Shown one piece after another: positions 26,059 through 36,255 of a DNA stretch of 64,000 nt. The notes under the pieces are model-generated. The model ran no database searches, was not told where the DNA came from, and saw nothing but the letters and a program-made list of their open reading frames with translations. The translations under genes were made by a program, and so were the position numbers. The stretch covers positions 1 to 64,000 of the forward strand of contig NZ_JACIFV010000013.1 of NCBI RefSeq assembly GCF_014197535.1, read 5' to 3'. Position 1 is the first letter of the stretch; every line of letters starts with the position of its first letter. Origin of the DNA: Rhizobium aethiopicum (GTDB taxonomy: Bacteria > Pseudomonadota > Alphaproteobacteria > Rhizobiales > Rhizobiaceae).

Positions 26059-26976
26059 ATGAACGAGCAAACCACAGGCGAGGACGCCACGAGGCGAAGC
26101 TTCCGCCTCCACAACATGGCGGTGCCGGCGCGGCCGCTGGAGCCGGCGCTCTATCTGGTCGCGACCCCCATCGGCAATCTCGGCGACATCACGCTGCGCG
26201 CATTGGAAACGCTGGCCGGCGCCGACGTGCTTGCCTGTGAGGATACGCGTGTCACCCGCGTTCTGCTCGACCGCTACGGCATCCAGAACCGTCCCTTCGC
26301 CTATCACGAGCACAATGCCGACGAAGCTGGCCCGCGGCTCATCCAGGCGCTCGAAGCCGGCCGCTCGGTGGCGCTGGTGTCCGATGCCGGCACGCCGCTC
26401 GTCTCCGATCCCGGCTACCGGCTGGCCCGGCAGGCAATTGCCGCCGGTTACCGCGTCATTCCCATTCCAGGCGCCTCGGCGCCGCTCGCCGCCCTTGTTG
26501 GTTCCGGCCTGCCGAACGACGCCTTCCTCTTCGCCGGCTTTCTGCCGGCCAAGGACAAGGCGCGCCGCGATCGTCTCGGCGAATTTGCCGCAGCCCCGGC
26601 GACGCTGATCTTTTTTGAATCGCCCCATCGCATCGGTGCGACGCTTCTTGCTGCCGCCGATGTGCTCGGCCCGGCCCGGCCGGCTTGCGTCTGCCGTGAG
26701 TTGACCAAGACCTATGAAGAATTCCGCCGCGGCACGCTGGCCGAACTCGCCGCCCATTACCAGCAGGTGGAAAACGTCAGGGGCGAAATCGTCCTCGTCG
26801 TCGGTCCGCCGCAGCCGACCGAAACGTCGGAGGCCGATGTCGACGCCGTGCTTGCCGATCTGTCGATGTCGATGCCGACGGCAAAGGCTGCGACCGAGGC
26901 CGCCCGTCTCACCGGCCTGCCGCGCAAGGCGCTCTACCAGCGCCTGCTGGAGATGAAAAGCGGCAATGGGCGATAA
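26059..26976 (+). CDS. rsmI: 16S rRNA (cytidine1402-2'-O)-methyltransferase
   Basis: A 305-residue tetrapyrrole-methylase-fold enzyme methylating the ribose of C1402 of 16S rRNA with SAM. Landmarks: LYLVATPIGNLGDITLRALE, VLACEDTRVTRVLL, VALVSDAGTPLVSDPGYRL, VIPIPGASAPLAALVGSGL and the C-terminal LVVGPP. About 30 residues precede the conserved domain, somewhat longer than usual, and the start at 26059 has AAAGGGC. Overlaps yraN by 11 bases, indicating an operon. The spacer to divergent dnaN should carry both promoters. Confidence 0.96.
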   Translation: MNEQTTGEDATRRSFRLHNMAVPARPLEPALYLVATPIGNLGDITLRALETLAGADVLACEDTRVTRVLLDRYGIQNRPFAYHEHNADEAGPRLIQALEAGRSVALVSDAGTPLVSDPGYRLARQAIAAGYRVIPIPGASAPLAALVGSGLPNDAFLFAGFLPAKDKARRDRLGEFAAAPATLIFFESPHRIGATLLAAADVLGPARPACVCRELTKTYEEFRRGTLAELAAHYQQVENVRGEIVLVVGPPQPTETSEADVDAVLADLSMSMPTAKAATEAARLTGLPRKALYQRLLEMKSGNGR

Positions 26977-27334
26977 AGACCTTACCGCCATCAAACGGAA
27001 AGCGCTGCGCCGCGGCCGCATGTCGGAATATGTCGCCGCCGCCTTCCTGATGCTGAAGGGATACCGCATCCTGGCGCTGCGCCACCGCACCAGGCTCGGC
27101 GAGATCGATATCGTCGCCCGTAAGGGCGATCTCGCAGTCTTTGTGGAAGTGAAGGCCCGGTACGGCGAGGCTGCGGCGATCGACGCCGTCTCCGTCGCCG
27201 CTCAGAAGCGGATCCGGGCGGCAAGCGATCTCTGGCTCGCCCGTCAGGCGGATCAGGCCCGCCTTTCCCAACGCTACGATATCATCGCGGTCATGCCCGG
27301 CCGGTTGCCGCGGCACTTTCCCGATGCCTTCTGA
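26966..27334 (+). CDS. YraN/UPF0102 endonuclease-like protein
   Basis: A 122-residue UPF0102 protein with the PD-(D/E)XK-like core: GEIDIVARKGDLAVFVEVKAR (GEIDIV and VEVKAR, residues about 46-66). The start overlaps the end of rsmI, and this rsmI-yraN order is common in bacteria. The fold predicts a nuclease (Holliday-junction-resolvase-like), but activity is not established for the family. Confidence 0.92.
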   Translation: MGDKDLTAIKRKALRRGRMSEYVAAAFLMLKGYRILALRHRTRLGEIDIVARKGDLAVFVEVKARYGEAAAIDAVSVAAQKRIRAASDLWLARQADQARLSQRYDIIAVMPGRLPRHFPDAF

Positions 27335-27453
27335 GCGCTTTCGCACCAATCGAGTTTCCGGATTGTTAAAATTTTAGTCCCGGGTTGAACGAGCTCCTTA
27401 CCTCTCTCTGCTACCCACCATCGCGGTAGGGATTAAGAATTGGGGGTTGTTGC

Positions 27454-27957
27454 GTGGCCTGGAAGATGATGTTTGCAAGCGCGGTCGCCATGGCCGCGCG
27501 CTCGGTGCCTTATGTCGCGCTGAAGCCGGCCGGGAAATCCTTCGTCGCGCATGCGAGCGACCACCTGCCGCTGAAATCGACGCCGATCAATCCCGACTGG
27601 ATCATCAGCGGCAATCCGGAAGCGCGCACCGCCGAACATTCGCGCGGGCACGACGAGGCATCGCTGACGGCGATCTGGGACTGCACGGCGGGCGAATTCC
27701 GCTGGTATTTCGGCTGGGACGAGACCGTGATGATCCTCGAAGGCGAGGTCCATATCACCGCCGAGGATGGCACGGAACGGACGCTACGCGCCGGCGACGT
27801 CGCCTTTTTCGCAGGTGGAACCTGGGCGAGTTGGCGAGTCGACAATTACGTCCGCAAGGTCGCCTTCCTGCGCAAGCCTTTCCCGAAGCCTTTGGCGATC
27901 GCCTACCGTCTGCGCAACATGCTGCGCAACGGCGGCAGCCAAGGCATCGCCGCCTGA
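27454..27957 (+). CDS. Cupin-domain protein (EutQ-like/DUF861)
   Basis: A 167-residue protein with one cupin barrel in the second half: WDCTAGEFRWYFGWDETVMI then LEGEVHITAEDGTERTLRAG and DVAFFAGGTWASWRVDNYVR, which is the (S)-ureidoglycine aminohydrolase/EutQ-like DUF861 pattern. Start is GTG 27454; ATGs four and five codons later are alternatives. Between yraN and gshB, same strand, with its own spacer of 119 bases upstream. Ligand unknown. Confidence 0.85.
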   Translation: MAWKMMFASAVAMAARSVPYVALKPAGKSFVAHASDHLPLKSTPINPDWIISGNPEARTAEHSRGHDEASLTAIWDCTAGEFRWYFGWDETVMILEGEVHITAEDGTERTLRAGDVAFFAGGTWASWRVDNYVRKVAFLRKPFPKPLAIAYRLRNMLRNGGSQGIAA

Positions 27958-28033
27958 AAATGGCGACTTCGATGGCCGTTGCGTTTGATGCCGGGCCGAC
28001 CTACATCTGTCCGGCATTCAGCGAGGGACGGAA

Positions 28034-28981
28034 ATGGCCAAGATCACCAATGTAGCGGTCCAGATGGATCATGTCGCCGGCATCAATATCGCAGGTGACT
28101 CCACCTTCGCCATGAGCCTGGAGGCGCAGGCGCGCGGCTACAGGCTCTTCCATTATACCCCCGAACGCCTGAGCTTCCGCGACGGCAAGCTCTTTGCCAG
28201 CGTCGAGCCGATGGTGCTGCGCGACGTCAAGGGCGATCACTTCGAGCTCGGTGCGGCCGAACGCGTCGATCTCTCGACCATGGACGTGGTGCTGCTGCGC
28301 CAGGATCCGCCCTTCGACATGGCCTATATCACATCGACGCATCTCCTCGAGCGCATCCATCCGAAGACGCTCGTCGTCAACGATCCGGCCTGGGTGCGCA
28401 ATTCACCGGAGAAAATCTTCGTCACCGAATTCGCCGATCTGATGCCGAAGACGCTGATCACCAAGGATCCGGCCGAAATCCGCCGCTTCCGCGACGAGAT
28501 GGGCGACATCATCCTGAAGCCGCTCTACGGCAATGGCGGCGCCGGCGTCTTCCATTCCACCCGCGACGACCGCAATCTCTCCTCGCTGCTCGAGATGTTC
28601 GGCCAGCTTTTCCGCGAGCCCTTCATCGCCCAGCAATATCTGCCCGATGTGCGCAAGGGCGACAAGCGCATCATTCTGGTCGACGGCGAGTTTGCCGGCG
28701 CCATCAACCGCGTGCCGGCCGAGCATGACAGCCGCTCCAACATGCATGTCGGCGGCCGCGCCGAGGCGACCGAACTGACGGCGCGCGAAAAGGAAATCTG
28801 CGCCCGCATCGGCCCGGCGCTGAGAGAACGCGGCTTCCTGCTCGTCGGCATCGACGTGATCGGCGATTACATGACTGAGATCAACGTCACCTCGCCCACC
28901 GGCATCCGCGAGGTCAGGAAGTTCGGCGGCGCCGATATTGCGGCCCTGCTCTGGGACGCGATCGAGCGCAAGCGCGGCTGA
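28034..28981 (+). CDS. gshB: Glutathione synthetase
   Basis: A 315-residue prokaryotic ATP-grasp glutathione synthetase joining gamma-glutamylcysteine and glycine. Landmarks: [33 protein letters not shown], the ATP-grasp loop [34 protein letters not shown] and the metal-binding [18 protein letters not shown]. Full length. Seventy-six bases after the cupin gene. Confidence 0.97.
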   Translation: MAKITNVAVQMDHVAGINIAGDSTFAMSLEAQARGYRLFHYTPERLSFRDGKLFASVEPMVLRDVKGDHFELGAAERVDLSTMDVVLLRQDPPFDMAYITSTHLLERIHPKTLVVNDPAWVRNSPEKIFVTEFADLMPKTLITKDPAEIRRFRDEMGDIILKPLYGNGGAGVFHSTRDDRNLSSLLEMFGQLFREPFIAQQYLPDVRKGDKRIILVDGEFAGAINRVPAEHDSRSNMHVGGRAEATELTAREKEICARIGPALRERGFLLVGIDVIGDYMTEINVTSPTGIREVRKFGGADIAALLWDAIERKRG

Positions 28982-29027
28982 GGCTGCGATCGGATACAAC
29001 CGCGCCTACCGCTGATTATCTGCCTGC

Positions 29028-29042
29028 GTTCTTTTATTGTTC
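29028..29042. promoter_or_regulatory. LexA-type SOS box upstream of comM
   Basis: GTTC (29028-29031), seven bases, GTTC (29039-29042): an exact match to the alphaproteobacterial LexA direct repeat GTTC-N7-GTTC, 95 bases before the comM start. comM is, to my recollection, a member of the alphaproteobacterial SOS regulon, which supports the match. Confidence 0.7.
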
Positions 29043-29137
29043 TTGTTTTAGTCCTGCTTCCATGCCAGATTGCAACCGCTGGCTTTCAACGGCCACAAGG
29101 GGCGGTCTCTAAGAGTTTGCGGGACAAGGGTGGGCAG

Positions 29138-30670
29138 ATGGTCGCGCGTGTCAGTACGGTAGCATTCCAGGGCATCGAAGGTGTGCCGGTCGAGGTCCAG
29201 GTGATGATCGCGCCCGGCAAGGTCGGCATGCAGATCGTCGGTCTGCCCGACAAGGCGGTGGCCGAAAGCCGCGAGCGCGTGCAGGCCGCCCTTCATGCCT
29301 CCGGCCTGGCGCTGCCGGGCAAGCGGGTGACCGTCAACCTGGCGCCCGCCGATCTGCCGAAAGAGGGCTCGCACTTCGATCTGCCGATCGCACTGGCGCT
29401 AATGGCGGCCCTCGGCGCCATTCCTGCCGATGCGCTGTCGGATTATGTCGTCGTCGGCGAACTCAATCTCGATGGCACGATCGCCGCCATCGCGGGTGCG
29501 CTGCCGGCCGCAATCGGCGCCAATGCGCTCGGCAAGGGCCTGATCTGCCCGGCCGAAAGCGGCGCCGAGGCTGCCTGGGCCGGCGCCGACGTCGATATTC
29601 TCGCACCCCGCAGCCTGATTGCCCTTGCCAATCATTTCCGCGGCACACAGGTACTGTCTAGGCCGGAGCCGTCGATCCGCGCCAATGCTGCCAACCTGCC
29701 GGATCTTGCCGAGATCAAGGGCCAGGAAAGCGCCAAGCGCGCGCTCGAAGTGGCGGCCGCCGGCGGCCACAATCTGCTGATGGTCGGCCCGCCCGGCTCC
29801 GGCAAATCGATGCTGGCGTCGCGGCTGCCGTCGATCCTGCCGCCGCTCTCGGCCGCCGAGCTGCTCGAAGTGTCGATGGTCCATTCGATCGCCGGCCAGC
29901 TCACCGGCGGCAAGCTGTCCGACCGCCGGCCCTTCCGCACCCCGCATCATTCCGCCACCATGGCCGCCCTTGTCGGCGGCGGCATCCGCGCCCGACCGGG
30001 CGAAGCCTCGCTCGCCCATCACGGCGTGCTGTTCCTCGATGAGTTTCCCGAGTTCACGCCGCAGGCGCTCGATGCACTGCGCCAGCCGCTCGAAGGCGGC
30101 GAATGCGTCATCGCGCGCGCTAATCACCGCGTCTCCTATCCGGCGAAATTCCAGCTGATCGCGGCGATGAACCCCTGCCGCTGCGGCATGGCCGGTGAGC
30201 CCGGCCACACCTGCGCCCGCGGCCCGCGCTGCATGAGCGATTACCAAGCCCGCATCTCCGGCCCGCTGATGGACCGCATCGATATCCGCATCGACGTACC
30301 CGCCGTCTCCGCCGCCGATCTCATCCGCCCGATGGCGGCCGAGGCCAGCGCCGACGTCGCCCGCCGCGTCGCCCGCGCCCGCGAGCTCCAGCGGGAGCGC
30401 TTCCAGCGCGCCGGCGCTGGGGATATCAGCACCAATGCCCGCTGCTCCACAGCAATGATCGAAAAACTCGCCGAACCCGATGCGAGCGGCCTGCAGCTCC
30501 TGCGCGACGCCGCCGAAAAAATGAAATTCTCCGCCCGCGGCTACCACCGAGTCCTCAAGGTTGCCCGCACACTAGCCGACCTCGACGACAAACCGACGGT
30601 CGGCCGTCTGCATCTTGCCGAAGCGATCTCCTACCGGATCGCCGGCGAGAGGTTGACGGCGGCTGCGTGA
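29138..30670 (+). CDS. comM: YifB/ComM-family Mg-chelatase-like AAA+ ATPase
   Basis: A 510-residue ATPase of the ComM group (hexameric helicase aiding branch migration in natural transformation and recombination). The N-terminal Lon-like domain begins VARVSTVAFQGIEGVPVEV, and the AAA+ core has Walker A MVGPPGSGKSMLASRL near residue 210 and Walker B GVLFLDEFPEF; a zinc-finger-like CRCGMAG...CARGPRC segment follows. Start 29138 is preferred over TTG 29117 because AAGGGTGGG precedes it and ComM proteins start there. A LexA box upstream indicates DNA-damage induction. Confidence 0.93.
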   Translation: MVARVSTVAFQGIEGVPVEVQVMIAPGKVGMQIVGLPDKAVAESRERVQAALHASGLALPGKRVTVNLAPADLPKEGSHFDLPIALALMAALGAIPADALSDYVVVGELNLDGTIAAIAGALPAAIGANALGKGLICPAESGAEAAWAGADVDILAPRSLIALANHFRGTQVLSRPEPSIRANAANLPDLAEIKGQESAKRALEVAAAGGHNLLMVGPPGSGKSMLASRLPSILPPLSAAELLEVSMVHSIAGQLTGGKLSDRRPFRTPHHSATMAALVGGGIRARPGEASLAHHGVLFLDEFPEFTPQALDALRQPLEGGECVIARANHRVSYPAKFQLIAAMNPCRCGMAGEPGHTCARGPRCMSDYQARISGPLMDRIDIRIDVPAVSAADLIRPMAAEASADVARRVARARELQRERFQRAGAGDISTNARCSTAMIEKLAEPDASGLQLLRDAAEKMKFSARGYHRVLKVARTLADLDDKPTVGRLHLAEAISYRIAGERLTAAA

Positions 30671-31041
30671 GAAGAAGGGCGGATGCGCGCCGATATTTTG
30701 AGAGATTGTCGTCAGGCTGCCCACCGATTTGTCGATCGCGTTTGCGCTTGGCTGCCCCTCAGCGAAATCCTCATTGAGCGCTGCGGAATTATGAAATTAT
30801 ATGGCCGTCGGCGAACTATAGCGGGCGCGCTGCCCGGCAGCAGGCGGTGCGAATGGCCCTGGCGGGGCCATTTGCATTCAACTAGCACAGGTGGGACATC
30901 GACCATCGTTACTACTGACTACCACAGAACTTTCGTCCCGCTTCGATTGGGATGCAGGTGACGGCACAAAAGAAGGGACGCTCGAAGCGCCCCGATATTT
31001 TGCATGACAAACTGCGGGAGAAAAGGCCGCCACACCAAACC
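30671..31041. other. Spacer between convergent comM and cysK, with one hairpin
   Basis: No supported gene. The notable element is an 11-pair stem (30849-30859 with 30865-30875, one G-U pair, core AATGGCCC/GGGCCATT) with a 5-base loop. It has no T tract on either side. It may be a bidirectional transcript end for the converging genes or part of a small RNA. Confidence 0.4.
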
Positions 31042-32004
<963 letters not shown>

Positions 32005-32148
32005 GGTTCTCTCCCTTTGGACTTCGGTCCCTGAAATCGAGGAGGAGAATAGGGTCAAAGACGGAATGAGACCAGAGCGCGTTCGCGCCGGGCGGGGGTG
32101 GCGCAGAGAAAATAAGCTTTGAAAACCGTTTCTTGGCGGATGTTTATT

Positions 32149-32766
32149 TCAGGCTGCCCGCGTGGCGATGAAGGCCGCCGTGCCCGCAAGGATGCCGGCT
32201 GCAACCCGGTTCAGCGTCTGCAGGGCGCGCGGCTCCCTCAGCATCGTGCGGGCTCGCGCGGCAAGCAGCATGTAGGGCACGAGCACGGCAATCAGCACCA
32301 CGAAGGTGACAGCAAGCAGCAGCGCATAGTCGCGCAGGCTGATATTGCCGATGTCGATCAGCGTCGGCGCCAGCGCGACATAAAAGAGCATTGTCTTCGG
32401 GTTGCCGAGCGTCACCAGCAGGCCCGAGAGGAAGGACAGGCCGATATTGCTGGATTTCTTCGCCGCAATATCCTGCGGCAGCAGCCCTGCCGTCCAGAGT
32501 TTCCAGGCGATGTAGCCGAGATAGAGGGCGCCGGCGATCTTGATGGCGATGAACACCTCGGTGAAGGTCTGGGCGACGAAGGCGAGGCCGAGAATGACGG
32601 CGGTGAGATAGGTCATATCGCCGAGCACCAGGCCGAGACCCATGAAGAAGGTCTCGCGGAAATTCGAGCCGAGCGCACGGGCGACGATGGCGGTGATGCC
32701 GGGGCCGGGAATGGCCGCGGCGATGAACAAGGCTCCGGCATAGGCAAGCAAGGCGGCAAGGCTCAT
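32149..32766 (-). CDS. LysE-family translocator
   Basis: A 205-residue LysE/RhtB-type exporter with about six membrane segments and the family signature AAIPGPGITAIVARALG near the N terminus, GLVLGDMTYL and LSGLLVTLGNPKTMLFYVAL. Start 32766 has GGAG six bases upstream; ATG 32778 is an alternative with a poorly spaced site. Likely exports an amino acid or homoserine-lactone-like solute. Neighbouring minus-strand gene is another drug/metabolite exporter. Confidence 0.92.
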   Translation of the reverse strand: MSLAALLAYAGALFIAAAIPGPGITAIVARALGSNFRETFFMGLGLVLGDMTYLTAVILGLAFVAQTFTEVFIAIKIAGALYLGYIAWKLWTAGLLPQDIAAKKSSNIGLSFLSGLLVTLGNPKTMLFYVALAPTLIDIGNISLRDYALLLAVTFVVLIAVLVPYMLLAARARTMLREPRALQTLNRVAAGILAGTAAFIATRAA

Positions 32767-32879
32767 CTGTGGCTCCATCTTTCCGGTGTTTTATGTCAGG
32801 CGGGCCGTGCCATCAATCCGCCGGCGTTGATGGGTGCATCACGAGAAGGAATGCCTGCACCCGCGTGCCTGCCGGTACC

Positions 32880-33779
32880 TCAGCCCTGGAGCGCCCTCGG
32901 CCGCAGCCATCTTGGGCTCCAGCCGAGATTCATGCCAGCGGCGGCAATGAGGATGATCGCCGCTCCTGCGATCTGCATCGGCTGCAGCGCATGGCCGAAG
33001 GCCAGCCGGTCGACGAGGATTGCGGCGATCGGATAGAGGAAGGACAGCGCCCCGGTCAGATGGGTCGGCAGCCGCTGGATCGCGCCGTAAAGCAGCACAT
33101 ACATCAGCCCGGTATGGACGACGCCGATCGTCACCAGGATCGCCCAGCCGCCGGCATCCCCGGGCAGCTGCGAAAACGTCGTCATCGGCGCCAGCATCAG
33201 CATGCCTGTTGCGACCTGAATCAGCGCGATCAGATGCGGCGGCGTGCCTTTCAGCCATTTCGCGGCAAGCGCTGCCAGCGCATAAAAGAAGGCCGCACCC
33301 AGCGCCATCAGAATGCCGAGGCCGTATCCATCCGATGCCTCGCCGGCCCCAGGTTTCGCCTCGACGATCGCCGCCATGCCGGCAAAGGCGAGCGTCAGCC
33401 AGAACAGTTTGGCGGCGGTGATCTTCTCGCCGAGGAATAGTGCCCCGAGCACCAGCAGCATGAAGGGCTGGGTGTTGTAGACCGTGGTGGCGATGGAGAT
33501 CGTCGCATGCGAATAGGAGGCGAAGAGCAGCAGCCAGTTGACGACGATGGCGACGCCGCCGAAGACGGCGATGCCGAAGGCGCGCAGCGTGATGATGCCG
33601 GGCCGCAGCAGCCCGAGGGCGCCGCAGATAACGAGCAGCGTCAGCGCGCCGAACAGGCAGCGCCAGAAGACGACGCCGCTGACCGGTTGACCCGACATGA
33701 CGACGAACCAGCCGATCGTCCCCGAGATCAGCATCGCTGCCGTCATTTCCACCGAACCTCTTTTGATGTCGCCGCTCAT
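32880..33779 (-). CDS. DMT-superfamily (EamA) transporter
   Basis: A 299-residue inner-membrane protein with ten predicted hydrophobic segments arranged as two EamA repeats (first about residues 10-135, second about 150-285). Landmarks: SGVVFWRCLFGALTLLVIC and, in the second repeat, LSFLYPIAAILVDRLAFG. Divergent from an Lrp-type regulator 112 bases away, which probably controls it; Lrp regulators next to exporters often respond to amino acids. The substrate is inferred only loosely. Confidence 0.92.
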   Translation of the reverse strand: MSGDIKRGSVEMTAAMLISGTIGWFVVMSGQPVSGVVFWRCLFGALTLLVICGALGLLRPGIITLRAFGIAVFGGVAIVVNWLLLFASYSHATISIATTVYNTQPFMLLVLGALFLGEKITAAKLFWLTLAFAGMAAIVEAKPGAGEASDGYGLGILMALGAAFFYALAALAAKWLKGTPPHLIALIQVATGMLMLAPMTTFSQLPGDAGGWAILVTIGVVHTGLMYVLLYGAIQRLPTHLTGALSFLYPIAAILVDRLAFGHALQPMQIAGAAIILIAAAGMNLGWSPRWLRPRALQG

Positions 33780-33890
33780 GATCGCCTCCGTTTCGATGAG
33801 ATGAGATTATTGCGGTAGCAGGGAATTTTATATAGGAATGGAAAAGAGATTCGACGTTCTCGCCTAATCATCATAGGAGAATTCATCGAC

Positions 33891-34355
33891 GTGGCTAATG
33901 ATGTACAATCGCTCGATGATATCGATCAGTCTATCCTGGAGGCGCTGGCCGGCAATGCCCGGATCTCGCTGAAGGAGCTGGCGCAGCAGGTCGGGCTGTC
34001 CTCGCCGAGTGCTGCCGAGCGCCTGCGCCGGCTGGAGGAGCGCGGCGTCATCAAGGCCTTCACCATCGATCTCGACCCGGCCGCCGTCGGTTATCCCCTG
34101 CAGGCGATCGTGCGGGTCCGCCCGCTGCCGGGACAGCTGCACATCGTCGAGCGCATCATCCAGGAGATCCCCGAAATCGTCGAATGCGACAAGGTGACCG
34201 GCGAGGATTGTTTCATCGCCCGCCTGGTCATCCGATCGATGGCGGAGCTCGACGGTCTCCTCGACAGGGTCGCCGAACGCGCGGAAACCAACACTGCGAT
34301 GATCAAAGCCTCGCCTGTCAAACGCCGCCTGCCGCCGCTTTCGCGGAAAAGATAG
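33891..34355 (+). CDS. Lrp/AsnC-family regulator
   Basis: A 154-residue regulator: N-terminal HTH (LDDIDQSILEALAGNARISLKE, then QQVGLSSPSAAERLRRLEER) and a C-terminal RAM/AsnC domain (YPLQAIVRVRPLPGQL, then VTGEDCFIARLVI). Translation starts at GTG 33891, with AGGAG about nine bases upstream. It is divergent from the EamA transporter and likely controls it in response to an amino acid. Confidence 0.92.
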   Translation: MANDVQSLDDIDQSILEALAGNARISLKELAQQVGLSSPSAAERLRRLEERGVIKAFTIDLDPAAVGYPLQAIVRVRPLPGQLHIVERIIQEIPEIVECDKVTGEDCFIARLVIRSMAELDGLLDRVAERAETNTAMIKASPVKRRLPPLSRKR

Positions 34356-34374
34356 CGGCGGCCGAAGCCGGCGC

Positions 34375-35274
34375 TTAGAAATCCGCCATCGGCGACAGCA
34401 TCGCCGGAAAATGCGGGGTCATATCGCCGAGCCCGCGCAGCATCAGAGTCGTGCCGCTTTGCAGCGGTAGCGGATCACCCGCCCAGCCGAGCTTGTCCGG
34501 CCGGAAAAGCACCTCGATGTGGGCGGAGGCGATGTCGAGTCCGCCGAGGATCGCTGCAAGCGTCGGGATTTCCGTCGCCACGACGTCGACAAGGCTGAAG
34601 CGACCTGCTGCATCCATCTTCCAGGCGATGGCCGCGCGCTCGCCTTCAAGGAAACTGACGCGAATATCGGGGTCGAGCTGGGTATTGATGAGAAACATCG
34701 CTGCATTGGCCGTCACCGAAAGCGTCGTCGAGACCGGGCTGCGTGCTTTCAGCAGCGCTTGCAGCAGGGCAAGATCATCCGCATTCGCCGCCGAAAGCGG
34801 CAGGGCTGGTGCGGCTGATGTCGAGGGCGCGGGGGCCGCCCCCTCGTAGCGGTGCAGCGCTATCGAGCGGAAACCATAGGGCTCGTAGAGCGATGGCTTA
34901 TCGGTGTAGAGGATGACGGCCTCGAAGCCCTGCTGCTCGCACCAGTCGAGCGCTTTCACCGTCAGGTCGCGATAAAGCCCGCGGCCGCGCCACTGCGGCC
35001 GCACCGCGCCCGACTGCAGGCCGGCGGCATGGACGACCCTGCCATTGATGACGAAGGGCAGCGCAAAGGCCGAGATATTGGCCGCAAGCTTGCCCTCGGC
35101 ATCGAACCAGCCGAACGGCATGCTGCTGGGATCGGGGCCGCCAAGCTGTTGCAGCGGGCCGATATCGATGCCGAAAATATCCTTGAGCAGACAGACCAAG
35201 GCCGCCCAGCCGGTCGGGTCGTCGAAGTAATCCAGCCGGAAGGTCAGGCCGGCGCTGTCGAGGCGATTTGCCAT
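34375..35274 (-). CDS. GNAT-family N-acetyltransferase (Eis-like two-domain)
   Basis: A 299-residue protein with an N-terminal GNAT domain: AGLQSGAVRPQWRGRGLYRD carries the acetyl-CoA loop (RxxGxG/L type), followed by LTVKALDWCEQQGFEAVILY and YEPYGF. The C-terminal half (with a SCP-like fold seen in such long GNATs) has no catalytic motif. Start 35274 chosen because the conserved region starts soon after; the longer form begins in an unrelated stretch. Acetyl acceptor unknown. Confidence 0.85.
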   Translation of the reverse strand: MANRLDSAGLTFRLDYFDDPTGWAALVCLLKDIFGIDIGPLQQLGGPDPSSMPFGWFDAEGKLAANISAFALPFVINGRVVHAAGLQSGAVRPQWRGRGLYRDLTVKALDWCEQQGFEAVILYTDKPSLYEPYGFRSIALHRYEGAAPAPSTSAAPALPLSAANADDLALLQALLKARSPVSTTLSVTANAAMFLINTQLDPDIRVSFLEGERAAIAWKMDAAGRFSLVDVVATEIPTLAAILGGLDIASAHIEVLFRPDKLGWAGDPLPLQSGTTLMLRGLGDMTPHFPAMLSPMADF

Positions 35275-35439
35275 CAGAGGTGTCTCACCAAAATGTGCAG
35301 CGGGGAATAACGAGATGTATAAAAGCAAAGGACGGCAGCGCGTCCGCTTGAACCAAGATTGTTGCGACGCGCTTTAGGAATCCGCGATCGAAGGTATCCC
35401 GCAAGGGAATGCAAGCAGCCTCGGCCAATCCGGAATTCC

Positions 35440-36210
35440 TTATTTCCCTTCACCGAGAACGCCGTTCAAACACGTCCCAAGTTGATCTTTTTTATCGATG
35501 AGAGATCTGCATTCGCGAATGGCATATGCTGCCGCCATTTCGGCGTTGATCCTAAACCCGGGAATTCTTCCGGGATTGAAAGTCGTAGCATCTCGGCCAA
35601 AAGCATCCGTAACTCCGACCGATTGTAGTAGAACTCCATAGAGGCAGCCCACCGGATTGATGTCGCGGTCGACGAGGACATTGATGACCGAGTTTCCCGT
35701 TCGGCTCTCATGATAGCACGTCGACGTGTCTGGCTTGCTCCGAAGCGTGTCTATATCGTGAACTGCGATTTGGCCCAACTTTGCCAATTTAAGCGCATCA
35801 CGATCGATGAACACGTTGAGAGTCTGGGTGTTTGGAGGCCGGTTCTGATCCCGGAAAGGCACATACGGCGTTGCAGGCGAGTAATCGATCGATCGACTGA
35901 CGTCGAAATTGATGCCGATTTCCGCGTAAGCACCAACCGCAGAAAACACGCGCAAAAGCTCGATCTGCAAAGCCTGAATATCGCGTCTATCCATGCCCTT
36001 CACGTTGAGGGCAATGTTCATATCGATAGTTTTGTCGATGTCGAAAATCGGTGCTGCCGATTTCGCCACAGCGAATGCGACCACCTCCTCGGTGGAGAAG
36101 GACGACCGAATCGACTGGAGTTTCGCTGAATCAATCGCAAGCATCGGTGTTGCGACCAGCGCTGCCGCTAGGCCCCCAATCACGCCTAAACGCACTTTCC
36201 CCAATAGCAT
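35440..36210 (-). CDS. Exported protein of unknown function, paralogue B
   Basis: A 256-residue protein starting at ATG 36210 (an earlier TTG is in frame but unlikely). It has a signal peptide (VRLGVIGGLAAALVATPMLA). The mature part has NVFIDRDALKLAKLGQIAVH, then a CYHESR segment, INVLVDRDINPVGCLYGVLL and a C-terminal AYAIRECRSLIDKKDQ. It is a close paralogue of the neighbouring gene with the same length and Cys positions. The alternating strand pattern and Cys near NPVGCLY suggest a DUF2927-like exported protein, but I am not sure. Base composition here is visibly more A+T-rich than in flanking genes. Confidence 0.8.
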   Translation of the reverse strand: MLLGKVRLGVIGGLAAALVATPMLAIDSAKLQSIRSSFSTEEVVAFAVAKSAAPIFDIDKTIDMNIALNVKGMDRRDIQALQIELLRVFSAVGAYAEIGINFDVSRSIDYSPATPYVPFRDQNRPPNTQTLNVFIDRDALKLAKLGQIAVHDIDTLRSKPDTSTCYHESRTGNSVINVLVDRDINPVGCLYGVLLQSVGVTDAFGRDATTFNPGRIPGFRINAEMAAAYAIRECRSLIDKKDQLGTCLNGVLGEGK

Positions 36211-36255
36211 AAATGTCCCGTCAACGCTGCTTAAGTTGGGCAACTCCGCGGCTCC

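Noticed and set aside
30671..31041. tRNA or known riboswitch upstream/downstream of cysK
   Set aside because: No cloverleaf or known riboswitch core could be drawn; only a single hairpin is present.
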